A stretch of 64,000 nucleotides of DNA from Tribonema minus (lineage: Eukaryota; Sar; Xanthophyceae; Tribonematales; Tribonemataceae): contig JAFCMP010000033.1 in the NCBI GenBank assembly GCA_017506865.1, forward strand, positions 186,001 to 250,000, given 5' to 3'. The position numbers were made by a program, and so were the translations under genes. Below the pieces are notes generated by a model that saw only the letters and a list, made by a program, of their open reading frames with translations, was not told the DNA's origin and made no database searches. How positions within the stretch are numbered: the first letter of the stretch is position 1; every line of letters starts with the position of its first letter. Below are positions 1 to 10,536 of this stretch, one piece after another.

Positions 1-401
1 TCAGAATTAGGGTTAGGGTTAAGGTATGAATTGTGCCCAAAGCCGCGCCTCATCGGCGTTCATGTTCAAGGTCACCTAGACGCCATTGGCTGTGCGCACG
101 CAGCAAGAGATACTCGCAGATATGTGTGCTCCTGCTTAGCGTTTACTTCGGAAGTATATATTTCTCAGTCCTAACGTCACCCCTGACAGGCTTTTTGGCT
201 CTGTCCATCGAAGTTATTCATTGCCACCTCTGCCTTGTGGCAGGTGCCCACACTCAGCATGATGTTTGCACTGCTGCGCTGTTATCATGTTTCATCAACA
301 TCGGAAGTCAAAAACTGCTGTGCTGTACTTCGATGTATATCATTTTTCATTGCATCGTGTAACGCCAGCGCGTGTTTTTTTCTGTAACTGCCATGTTGAA
401 G
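1..401 (+). other. upstream intron of NEMF, with telomeric repeat
   Basis: This stretch precedes the first visible NEMF exon. It ends in an acceptor-like context (T-rich tract, then AG at 400-401) and is probably intron. A TTAGGG-type tract lies at 7-24. The open frames here look like chance frames without family features. Confidence 0.5.
7..24 (+). repeat. interstitial telomeric repeat (TTAGGG)
   Basis: The sequence reads TTAGGGTTAGGGTTAAGG, two perfect hexamers and a degenerate third. It lies about 380 bp before a coding exon of NEMF, so it is interstitial unless the contig begins here. Confidence 0.75.
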
Positions 402-3400
402 TCCGGGCGCGGCAAGCGCGGCCAGGCGAAGCGCAAGCAGCTCAAGTACAAGGACCAGGACGAAGAGGACAGGCAGCTGGCCCTCGAGCTATTAGGCCAC
501 ATCAAGCCGCCACAAGAGGAGCCGCAGAGCAGCAGCGCTCAGCCCCCTTCCGCGCCTTCGGGAGACAACGCCGCCGCATTCAGGGAGCTGACTGATGACG
601 CTGGAGAGGCGTTGCGTGCCCTGCCGGAAGAGGTATGCATGTACTTCAAGTATCACTGTTGGTGACAGTTGTGTACAGAAGTCCTTTGCTGTTTATGTAC
701 CACTGTTGCATTACTTTGAACGTCCTTGACGTGGCAGTGATCAGCTGCCGGAGAGGTATGTGCGTGAACGCATACATCTGCATGACGACAATTGTCAGGT
801 GCATAGTCATGGCTGGTTTAGTTGTGTACTTCAAGTATAAACTTTATACTCTAAAGCACGGTGGCATTTTGTGTACTTCCAGTATAAAGCGCGGTGACAT
901 GTTTCTAGTCCTGGCTCATTCTGTCCTGGTGGCGATGTCGCTGTCGTGGTCTCACATTACAGTTGCCTTACTTCAAGTTTAGTTTCACATCAGTTGCCTT
1001 ACTTCAATTGTGGTCCCACATCACATCTGCCTTACTTCACATGCAGATGCGGCGGTGATCAGCTGTCCGAAGGGGCGCGTACCGTTTTGTGCCTGATTCG
1101 AGCGGGCAAGGATTGTGATTTTAATCAAGAGCACTGGTGCATTGAACAAGGATCGCGTTAAACATGCACCACGCATCAGTAGGACAGGGCCTTGCAACAC
1201 CCTCAGATGGGCACTAGCCAACCCTCAAAATGATACCTGCAATTGTTGTTTTCCGCTTACTAAGTACGACGCACATTCTCCAAAGTTAACTTATTGGTCA
1301 AGGTCCCTTTTGCGGTCATTTGGGGAGGCCGAGGCTGCAGCCAGCGACCCTTCAAGCGACTGCAATGAGGCTCCCTGAACCAAGTTGCAGGCTGCTTGTC
1401 TGCTCATGAATCTGACGGTGCGAGCACACAACGACATCCAGGCCACAACAGGGTAGCACCAAACATTTGTCGCCGAGCCAAACTAGGATCAGTGCCCGGT
1501 ACACGCTCAATCTTTGCTCGGTCAGCCTAGGTGTTTTTCATGAATGGCCCATGTCATAAACACATAAAGTGAGCGCTGCCGGGGCAGGCGGATATGTTAA
1601 AATGTGAACATGAGTGTGAACATGAAAATGTTCTTTTCTTTTTTCTCACCAGTACTGCATCTGTCTGTGCACGCTGCTTGCAGGTCAGAGCCTACATCGT
1701 CAAGCTGCAGGACGACAGGTGAGCACTGACACACCCGGCAGCATTGCTCAACCACAAAACTGCCTCCGCATCTCGCGCGAAAATCACACTTCAAGTATAC
1801 GCAAAATAAGTTACCTGCAGGCTGCTGGAAGGCGGCAGCTGCAGCTTCTCATGCTCTTGTGCAGCCTGCAAAAAAACATATCGCCACTGTGACAGAAAAC
1901 CATGTCAGTTACGTGCTGTTGAAATCTCTGATCAGTCAAAGTGCTGAGGTGTTCGAGACGTCCGAGCCGGCATCATATATTGGCGAACCATACCATTGTT
2001 TTTAAAATCTTATATCGTTAAAACTTTGACAGAATTACCTGCATTTCCTTACAAGGAATTGCCACGCCATCTGATTTTGGAGCAAACATGTTTTCAATAG
2101 ATTCGCGCATAAACTGCACACACAAGTCAGCAACCAACTGCAACACCGCCATGCTCCCAAATCTGCTCAAGACGACCGAGCTGGTGTGTCTTTTTACAAC
2201 AAACAACATGACAATTCCATAAAGTTCCACTCGTTTTCTGCGGATTTCACAACAATCACAACAAGTGCCGCATGCGAATGAAAAATCAAATGAAAACAAA
2301 AAGATGCTGAAACCGAGACGTTTTTTTAAAGAGAATGAAAATGAAGGGGCATGTTTTTTGTTGGATTGATTCGGGGTTGCTGGCGAGTTGACCTCGTCCA
2401 CACCATGCATTGCTGTGCGTAACCATTCCAAGGGGGGGTTGGTTTGTAACACCACTCGCAAACAAGAGCAGCTCAGCTGAACCGTTAAGCTTGAAACTTA
2501 TTTTTGTTTGATTCCGTTGCCCGTGCAAAAACCCAACAAGTATGAGACCTTTTGGGACACGAGCAGGGTCCGGGTTAATTACGCACAGCTGAGCCGCCGC
2601 CATGCAGAGTGCACTTAAACGCAGCAGCAAGGCGTGTTATCGAATGCTGACATGTTTCCAGCGCGCTGCGCATGCGCTGTCTTGTGCAATGCGACCGTGT
2701 GGCTGGCCAGGTTGCCGTGATGCAGCAAACAACAATCGTGTTTTCTTTGTTTTTCATCGTGTTTTCTTGTTTTTGTTTTGTTTTCCCAAAAGGTCTCATA
2801 CATTGTGAAATCCGCAGTTGTAGATTTTTGTTGGTCCAGTGCACCTTTTTTTTTCAAGGTGCCAATAAACTGGACAGATGTGGCGGTCAGCTGCCCTCCC
2901 GAGGCGACGGTGCTTAAAAAACTTTGAAATCATCGCCTGTGCCACTAATAATTTTATCAGTATAATGTCAGCTGCTCTCTTTCATTGATGATCTGAACCG
3001 CAATCACTTTTTGCAGGCTGCTTTTCTGAAAGAAGCAACTGAGCTGGGCTCGATGATTGGAAGCATTTAAGCAACACAAAGTTCCCATGTCCACCAGGGT
3101 TGTTAATTACGGCACATCGAGGTAGTTACTTACGCGTAATTACGTCCGTCACTCGGTAAGACTGACTTGTGGCATTTACGGCTGCGGCCAACTTCAAGCA
3201 ATTGAAGTTACAGTTCAACTGCCAACACCTTGTAAAGTTCAAGGGTTTGAACCTTCAACTTGTGTTTAATCGTGTGTGTTCCTCTCTACAGCGCGCCCTC
3301 ACTGCACTAGTGTGTCTGCCGATAGCCATACAATCAGTATCTGGCATGCGTACACCATTACTGTAGCTGCTGCTGGCGTGGAGAAGTGGTGGGGACAAAG

Positions 3401-6400
3401 GTCTGTGCAAGTGGGCTGTGCACCTCGCTGAGGTGGCCTGCAGATATGCTTTATATGTACTTGCAGAAAGCATTCAATCTGCTTTAAAGATCTGCAACAA
3501 TAATGATGCTCTTTCTACAGAGATGCACAGAGCTCCTGCGTGACCAAGCGCGAACGCATCTGCACTCCGCCATTGCACATTTACTATGCACAGTTACAGC
3601 AACAGCTAAGCGCATTCAGTTGTATACAAACGCATTGTGCATGCAGTGTCACTTTTCCTGCATCTTATAGTTATGCTTTCACCAGAGCATCCACATAATA
3701 TGCGTGGTGTTGCAGTACGAAGCTCAACTTGAATTCTGCCGTAATTCGCGTATTTATGAATTTGCAGTAACTTACTTATTTGCTTACTCAGGCGTAATTT
3801 GGCGTCATTACGTCATCAACAACCCTGATGTCCACGGCGCTTTTTCAACGAGTCGGCACTGAGCTGACCAATCAACTCTGCTATCTCAACAAGTGGCAAT
3901 GAGCTGAACAGACCTGGAATTGATTACATTTTTAGAACTCATTTCATGTTGAAAGCAAATCCAATGCCAGCAGTACTCATTTCACCGGTGAAACTGGACC
4001 GCTGTGGTGTTCATGCAGGCTGCTCAAGGCAACCGAGTGGGCGTCGTTCTTTAGTAAACCGCTCCATCAAAGCGGCTTTAATCACACATTGGAGTCATTC
4101 TTTACGCCAATCATGTATATACTTCTATGAATCATCGGCAAGAATGTCACGTCAGCTGCTCTTTTTCACCAACGAACTGAACTGCTGCGGCGTTCTGCAG
4201 GCTGCGCAAGGCGACCGAGCTTAATGCGTTCATGTCAACTGATTTTATTCACCGATGAATCTGAATCGCTGTGGTGTTTCTGCAGGCTACTCAAGGCAAC
4301 AGAATTGGACGCGTTCGAGCTGCGCGCGCTGAGCCGCTTTGAACCTGACGACGCGCTGCGCATACTGGAGCGCTTTGCCGAGGCAGACCTCAGAAAGGTA
4401 TGTAGGTATTGCAGGCACACACCAACAACACATATACTTGAAGTACATACACTGGAGCATACAAAACATGTACATACTGGAGCGCTTTGCCGAGGCAGAC
4501 CTTAGAAAGGTATGTAGGTATTGCAGGCACACACCTACAATAAGTGTATATTTGTGAAGTGCAGTGTTTGGCGCATACGCTGCAGTGACGAGGAGTGCGT
4601 ACTTGTCAGTGCATACTTTAAGGAAGGTTTGGGGGGGGTAATATTTGCACAGCATGAATCCACTGTACGCTACGTGTAGTACTACAGTGGTTTGCCGAGG
4701 CAGACCTTAGACATGTTGTAGGTCATACGGTATGTAGGCACATGAGGGGGGGGGGCATGCACGGAGGAATACATGACACATGCAGTACCGGCACAACGGT
4801 TTTGTCGCCAATTGTGCATACTTGCCTACTGCAGAATCGCGAAGCCATGCGTGCGCTGCTTTTGTCCAGTTGAATATATTTGGTACATACCGGTGTAATT
4901 TAGAGGTTATCGGTTCAAAGACAATAAGGTGCTATTGACGTGACTTATCTAATTTAAGATACTCGTGCTGAACAAATTGCTTCATTCAGCAGTGCCAGTG
5001 GTGGTGCATACCCTGCATACATACTTGCCCACAGCCCAGTCGCTCGCTGAGCAATGTATTGCTGTTGCGTGGCGTGCAGGTTGGCAACAAGAGTGGCTTC
5101 CTCGCCGGCATCATGCGCAAGTACGGATCCACTTTGCAGGCGACAGCACCACCACCACCACCAGCAGCGGCATCAGCAGCAGCAGCTCAGCAGCAGCAGC
5201 AAGGAGGCCAGCCGCAGGAAGGAGAGGTGCGTTTTTGCGTATCAAGATTGTTTGTACATTAATAATTCTATCGGGGACCCTCGGGTGAGACATGGTGGCA
5301 ACATGGCGACACTCCGGTCACTGGTATGTTACGCATAGCCAGTAATCAGCAAATCTGGAACTTCAAGCACTTACAAACGTGTTTTCTGATTTTCACAAGG
5401 AGGCACTGAGATCTAGATGCAAGTGCACACTGCATATATTTATAAATAGATTTGTTGCGTCGGCAAACTCAAAACCTAATTTTTCTTCGCCACTCGCTCT
5501 CAGCAGCCAGCGGCAACAACAGAGGACGACCCAGCAGCTGCTGACATGGCCTCTGCCACTGACAACTCCGATGAATCCGGCCCCGAAGAAGATGGAGGCG
5601 AGGGCAAGGAGAGTCGCCGTGCCGCCAAGAAGCGCTGTGAGGAGGAGCTCAAGCAGCTGGTGCTGGAGGAGGGGGAGGGAGGCGAGGGGGGGGAGGGGGG
5701 GGCGGACGCCGCGCTGGCGCTGGAGGCCGCGTCAGTGCTCGACGCGCTGACGGGCGTTCCGCTGGTTAATGACATTTTACTGCACGCGGTGAGTGAGCAT
5801 GTCGGCTTGAGCTGTTAATTTTTGTTATAACCCTAACCCTAACCCTAATTTCAAACCTCACCTATTTCTGAGGCCGCAGCAGTACTCGACGCGCTGATGG
5901 GCGTGAGGCTGGCTAATGACATCCTGCTGCACGCAGTCAGTACTTCAACTTGAGGTAATCTTCAATTGTGATGCGGCGTCAGAGGTCTACGTGCCGACCG
6001 GCCAGCCGCTGCCCAGCGACATGCTGCCGCTTGAGGCTTATCCGTCAATTTTGTAAAATAGTGCCAACATACATCTTTATTAATGGCCTCTGTCCTGGTG
6101 GAGGCGGCGTCGGTCAAATCTGTAAGATCGTACACCATGAATGTTCTACAAATGGCAAGTGTCCTGGTGAAGGGGGCGGCGGTGCTTGATGCGCTGACTG
6201 GCCAGCTGCTGCCCCATAACATTCTGCTGCAAACAGTGGCCACTTCAACTCCTGCTGCCCAATGAACCCTGCTGCATGCGGTGCGTACTTGAAGAGTAAC
6301 CCGAACTTTGCAAGACGACTGTAAACATGCACCAGCGTATCTCTGGGCGTTGTGCTGCGATCGCTGAGTGCTTTCAGGCCGCCGAACTTTGAAAAGTGCC

Positions 6401-7583
6401 TGTTACCTACTGCGACTATATGGCAGCTCATCCAAAAATATGCATTTGTTGAGCTCTCTTGTGCCTCATGTTTGCTGCTGTTGCTGCCTGCTTGCCGGCC
6501 TCTGCTTGCTGCGCAGGTGCCCGTGTGCGCGCCCTACTCCTGCCTGCAGCGCTACAAGTTCAAGGTGAAGTTGACCCCTGGCACCGTCAAGAAGGGCAAG
6601 GCCGCCAAGCAGTCAGTGGAGGTCTTCGTGAGGAACAAGGACGCTCAGCCTAGAGAGAAGGAGGTGAGGTTTTGTTCTGTAGAAGTATACAAAGCGGTCC
6701 GGTCCTTTTTTTATCGTTGCAGTGAAGGTTCTCCTTGACGATCATGAAATGCTGCGGCTACCCTGTGCAAGGGCGCGAAGTTACCACACTATCTAATGCA
6801 GTTGCTGCGAGCCACGCAGATCATCTTCAATCAAATGGCCTATTTACAGCGATCATGGCGCTGCGGTTGAGCTCACAGCGATGCGGCGTGGTGGCGGCGG
6901 CGGCAGCAGCTGCGGCGGCAGCGATTAAGGCAGCAACAGTGCGGCAGCAGCTGCAGTGGCAGTCGGCACTGGCACCCTCAGCAACACAAGCGCCCCTCTT
7001 TTGACCATTCGCATGCGCAATTCTGATGTGAACACGTGTCAAAAGTGCAACAGAGATTGGCCTGGCAGCAGCAACTGCACCTTGTTAGAATTCGGGCGTG
7101 CTTGTAAGCGCAAGTCTGCGTACGGTATGCAAAGCACGGTGCCTTGATTTTGTATGCACATCGTTTGACAGGAAGTCGTGGATTGCGTCCCTGGCTGGTT
7201 GACATTTTGGGGTGTGTTTGCTGGAGTCAGGTGCAGCACATGTGTGTCAGCTGCTCACTGCACAAAATGCAGTGAGCACCAAAGGTGCTCTCGGGCGCTT
7301 TTCCCAGTATTGTGTTTGAGAGCAAACATGGTATGCCTGGTCTGACATCACACTGCGATGTAAAAGCATTCCACAAGCGATGCCTGGCCTATACTCATTC
7401 ACCCTCCTGTTTTCTACATAACTTTTGACATGTTTGCAGCTTATCAAGGCCCTGACAGACCCTGAAATGGTCGCAGTGATGCTCGGCGATGTGAAGATAT
7501 CTACTCCGGGGCTGCAGGCAGTGAAGGGTGCTCAGAAGAGAAACCAGAAGGCCAAGGCCAAGAAGGCGAAAGGGGGCTCGTAA
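402..7583 (+). CDS. NEMF: NEMF/Rqc2 (NFACT family), C-terminal part, six exons
   Basis: NEMF/Rqc2 binds stalled 60S ribosomal subunits with peptidyl-tRNA and recruits the Listerin ligase in cytoplasmic ribosome quality control. I see exons 402-632, 4296-4397, 5080-5226, 5504-5788, 6517-6663 and 7440-7583, all in phase 0, about 351 residues. Exon 1 carries the basic linker with KYKDQDEEDRQLALELLG, close to what I remember of the human protein. Exons 4-6 carry the C-terminal domain: VLDALTG then NDILLHA, VPVCAPYSCLQRYKFKVKL, TPGTVKKGKAAK and KISTPGL, ending in a lysine-rich tail. The N-terminal NFACT domains must lie before the window. Exons 2-3 encode a module resembling the acidic domain of hnRNP Q/R (FAEADLRK, then NKSGFLAGIMRKY), not part of the human protein as I recall it. 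The start of exon 2 is uncertain: 4296 fits the phase, while the better-looking acceptor at 4284-4285 does not. Confidence 0.85.
622..770 (+). repeat. donor-side copy of NEMF exon 1 end
   Basis: The exon end and donor at 622-640 (ccggaag, then aggtatgc) reappear at 747-766 as ccggagaggtatgtg. The copy lies inside the intron and keeps a GT donor context. Confidence 0.45.
946..1043 (+). repeat. three tandem units in NEMF intron 1
   Basis: Three degenerate units of about 29-36 bp each end in TTGCCTTACTTCAA or CTGCCTTACTTCAC, preceded by a CACAT or CACATTAC box (946-981, 982-1010, 1011-1043). No function is seen. Confidence 0.55.
2237..2818. repeat. nested short inverted repeats in NEMF intron 1
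   Basis: CTGCGGATTTCACAA near 2237-2252 is inverted near 2803-2818, and TATGAGACCTTTTGGG at about 2541-2556 is inverted at about 2786-2801. The spacing suggests a small fold-back element or the remains of one. No target duplication was identified. Confidence 0.4.
2967..4310 (+). repeat. array of acceptor-side copies before NEMF exon 2
   Basis: Units at about 2967-3023, 3978-4040, 4151-4220 and 4232-4310 share a layout: a TTTCACC-like box, a GAACTGAACYGC-like stretch, then GTTCTGCAGGCTGC followed by CAAGGCAACCGAG. Only the last unit continues into the coding frame of exon 2. The others look like diverged copies of the intron end plus the exon start, each keeping a plausible AG acceptor. Confidence 0.65.
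4361..4713 (+). repeat. copies of NEMF exon 2 end and its donor
   Basis: Positions 4361-4423, the last part of exon 2 plus the first bases of the intron, recur at 4472-4534 with one mismatch in 63. A third decayed piece starting TTTGCCGAGGCAGACCTTAG lies near 4691-4713. The near-identity of the first two shows a recent tandem duplication across a 5' splice site. Confidence 0.85.
5722..6290 (+). repeat. tandem copies of NEMF exon 4 end in intron 4
   Basis: The exon end at 5722-5790 is copied at 5870-5936, where the frame still reads VLDALMGVRLANDILLHA before GT, and at 6176-6237, reading VLDALTGQLLPHNILLQT before GT. More decayed pieces lie near 5972-6033, 6095-6120 and 6255-6275. Each keeps a GT after the last codon. 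They may be fossil duplications or alternative 3' portions of the exon. Confidence 0.75.
5828..5848 (-). repeat. interstitial telomeric repeat inside NEMF
   Basis: Three CCCTAA hexamers lie 40 bp after the true exon 4 donor and about 20 bp before the first intronic copy of the exon end, at the junction of the duplicated pieces. Confidence 0.85.
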
Positions 7584-9540
7584 AATCACAGCCACTTGTT
7601 TGCATCTTATGTCTGCTGCTCATACTCGAACCTTGTGTGAATTGCGCGTTCTGCTTGATTTGTGGTTTGGCTGTCCTGCTACACGTGTTGAAATGAGCAT
7701 GAGTGATTGTGCATCTTTACAATAGCACTCTTTGCTTTGATTCAGCGCATCAACTTCACTTCAAGCACCGCGCTGCACGAGGAAGAACATGCACTGCACA
7801 TTTGCACTGGAACTCAGCATTCAGATTGCTGACACTGTGGTTGCTACACAAGTGACGTCAGGTTTTCACAAGTCCACCCCAGCAATGCATCGTGTCGACT
7901 GTATGTCAGCGACTTCTTTGTTGTGAGTCAAACTCAAGTTTGAACTTGTGATGCACGCCATCAACTCTTTACCTGGCATGCAGTATGTGCAAGCAGTGGC
8001 TGATGATGAGAACATGAGTGAGTCAGCGTCTAGCTCCTGCCCTTTTACACGCTACGGTAAGTGACTTCATTGACGCATTACAGGTAGCTGATGACTTTGG
8101 TGGTTTCAAAAAAAGTAACCAACCAGCGGGTGCTGTGCAATTTCCGTTGAGCGCTGCTGCTGCGGAGGCACCAGCAATCGCTGCTCATGCAGCGACCGCA
8201 CGATCATGGCCGGCGGCTGTGGCGGGTCTGACGATGCTGCACAGTCGTCGGCAACAATGTCTGCAACTGTACAGCGATCAATGGCCTATTTTGAGGCGAC
8301 GCAAGGGCGCACGGCTATGACGTGCGCGCGCAGAGCGTGTGCAGCATGAGCAGCGCTCTCAATGTGGGGACTGGGGTGCGCCTGTCCTCTGAGAGTGTGT
8401 ATGTCGCTGCTGGCTACTGGACCTGCTCCTACTTCGACCCAGCAACTCCTGTGTGCTGTAAGAAAGGGGGTCCACGCCACCCTATTAGAAAGTCCCACAA
8501 AAAGCCGTAGGCTGAAGGTGGAGCGGCAAGGCACCGAGGCTTACAGCTCGCCGACGGGTTCACAGGTGTCTGATGACAATACCACAAGCACATGAATGGG
8601 CACACAGAATGGGCATATGCGCACGCGACGCACCCGTTGTCAGAATGGGCGCAGGCGCGCGGCGCGCGGCGGTCGCCAAACTGGGCGCAGGTGCGCGTGA
8701 TGCGTGACGTGACATGCACACCGTGTCTTCCGCCGGGGTGGTGTTGACACGAGGGAAGTGCCAACTGCAGCAGCACTGGTCCACTGCCTGCGCAGCATCT
8801 GGAAGCCCTAGGGGCGCCGCCGCTGTTTCATACTGCTGCACATGCGGCACTTGCTTCCGCGGCTATCACAACAGCTTTGCCGCAGTCCGCGCCGCGCCCT
8901 ACTACTTGAGGGTGACCTGCTCATCATACATGCACCTGCGCATGTCTCTTTTTTGTTGGCTAGGCTGAACTGGGTTCAAACGTTGGCGTGATGTGCGGAC
9001 TGAGAGCATCTCCTGCAGGTGGCAGGTTCGCAGCGGTGACACCTTGAGGGATGTGTAAGGAAACAACAACTTGAAGTTGCCAACAACAGGTATTCTACAG
9101 ATCATGCCAACAACGCCATGATCTGACAATCGATCATGCAAAGAACACCATGATCTGACAATTGTCTGCCATGTGGGACTGAAAACGGCTAGACTTTTTG
9201 TTTGAAACACCGAGTCGAAGGTGGTGAACCGGGAGAACAGAAAAAGCAACATCCGATCCGACGTGACTTGAATTCTGAGAACGTTTCCTGCATGTTGGTG
9301 GTAAGCTGGCTGGCTCTTTGAGGATTTTGGAAAGAGAACGAGCGACAAAGCGTCAGTGAGTCCAAGGATGTTGATGATGATGCTACACACGCATGATCTG
9401 CCACATTTTCACCAAAAAACAAGCCTGCAATCTTCAGCTGCACTATATGGCACTTCCCCAACTACACAGCAGTGACTTTTTGAAGATGGTATTGGAAAAC
9501 ATTCAGCTGACCTGCGCACGACGCACCTCAACGTGATGTA
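7584..9540. other. gene-poor stretch after NEMF
   Basis: I recognise no gene here. A plus-strand open frame of 100 codons at 8018-8320 is alanine-rich and has no family features. There is no clear transposon end. TTGAA/TTCAA words are common. Confidence 0.4.
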
Positions 9541-9597
9541 TGTACTTTTTATTAATTCTCGCTCAGGGCGCGAAAAAGCCCAGATGATTGGCATCTA
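9541..9597 (+). repeat. 57-bp dispersed motif, copy 1
   Basis: This 57-bp tract is identical at 56 positions to 36035-36091. Its core is GCTCAGGGCGCGAAAAAGCC, which can form a small GGGC/GCCC hairpin. Shorter relatives lie near 12275-12318 and 13296-13345. Function unknown; it could be the end of a mobile element or a conserved RNA 3' signal. Confidence 0.75.
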
Positions 9598-9653
9598 GCT
9601 GTAAGGAATCTACATGTCGTATGACAGTCTGAAAGTGTCGCAACGACAACCAC

Positions 9654-10535
9654 TCAAACGCCGCCGCCGCCAAATGGCATCTCGGGGTCCTCCCCTACGT
9701 CCTCCTCCATGTGCCCCCCCCCCCTGGATTCTGCCATGTGTGTCATGACACGGCCAGAGTACGCCATGTGGAGCGCTGCCGACAGTGCCGAGCGTAAGCG
9801 CGCCAGGGCGATGCCCTTGAGAGCTTTAGGGCGCGCTCCTCCGGGCACTGACATCCTGCTGGCATACTCCGTCGCCACAGCCTCCAGCAGCTTCCGCCCC
9901 TGCTCCCCGATGCTGCTAAATGACCCTATTGCCAAAGTGGCAAGTTTGTAGCAATTCTGATCATGATGACCAGAATAGTGGGTAGTCTTGGCGGCCTCTT
10001 GGTCGCGGCAGCATCGCTCGGGGTCTGCTGCAGTCTTCGCCGCCCGCGACGCCACCTGTGCCTCGAAGCAGGTAACGTCCACCATGAGCGGTAGGTGGCG
10101 TGTCGGGTCGTCGTAGCCGGTCACCGAGAAGGCGTCGGCAGGCAGCACGATGTCCATCCTGCGACTCCCCGGCGGCCCGGCGGACCCCAGAAACGGCGTG
10201 TAGTCCTCGTCCACCAGTCCCGTTTTGAGGTATTGCCGCAGGAGGCGCTGCGTGGCCCTCTTGACGCTATTGTGGACAATGGTGTCGTGCGCCTTGACGC
10301 GTGGCGCTTGACACAGCCGTGCATGCAGGGTGCCGCCCGGCGACTTCCCGCACAGCTTGCAGCCTGCCGTCTGCTCCTCTACTCCGATGGCGCGTTTGAC
10401 GGCCAGCTGCCAGGATAGGCCATCGAACGAAGCCGTTGTGGAGTACATGGGCTCGTTGAGGAATGCCATGCCGATCGAGTGCATGTGGCGCTGCGACCGG
10501 ATGTATTTACCTAGGCTCTTAATACAAGCCTAGGC
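9654..10535 (-). mobile_element. 5'-truncated LINE with restriction-like endonuclease
   Basis: A reverse-strand frame of about 276 codons from the ATG at 10484, open back to about 10535, encodes the C-terminal end of a non-LTR retrotransposon. It begins with RSQRHMHSIGMAFLNE, then a CCHC knuckle (CKLCG, then H and C within 12 residues), a VKAHDTIVH stretch, and a PD-(D/E)XK-like endonuclease with RRMDIVLPADAF and LMVDVTCFEAQ. This is the arrangement of R2/NeSL/CRE-type elements. The reverse transcriptase is absent, as expected from 5' truncation during target-primed reverse transcription. The same domain order ends the large LINE at 52-58 kb, but the sequences differ enough to be another family. 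Confidence 0.8.
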
Positions 10536-10536
10536 T
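10509..10536. repeat. 8-bp stem palindrome at the LINE fragment border
   Basis: CCTAGGCT and its inverse AGCCTAGG are separated by 9 bases. The palindrome coincides with the point where the LINE frame ends at its 5' side, so it may mark the truncation junction or a small hairpin insertion. Confidence 0.5.

Noticed and set aside
1-24. A real chromosome end at the window start
   Set aside because: Only two to three telomeric units are present and coding exons of NEMF, whose N-terminus is missing, follow within 400 bp.
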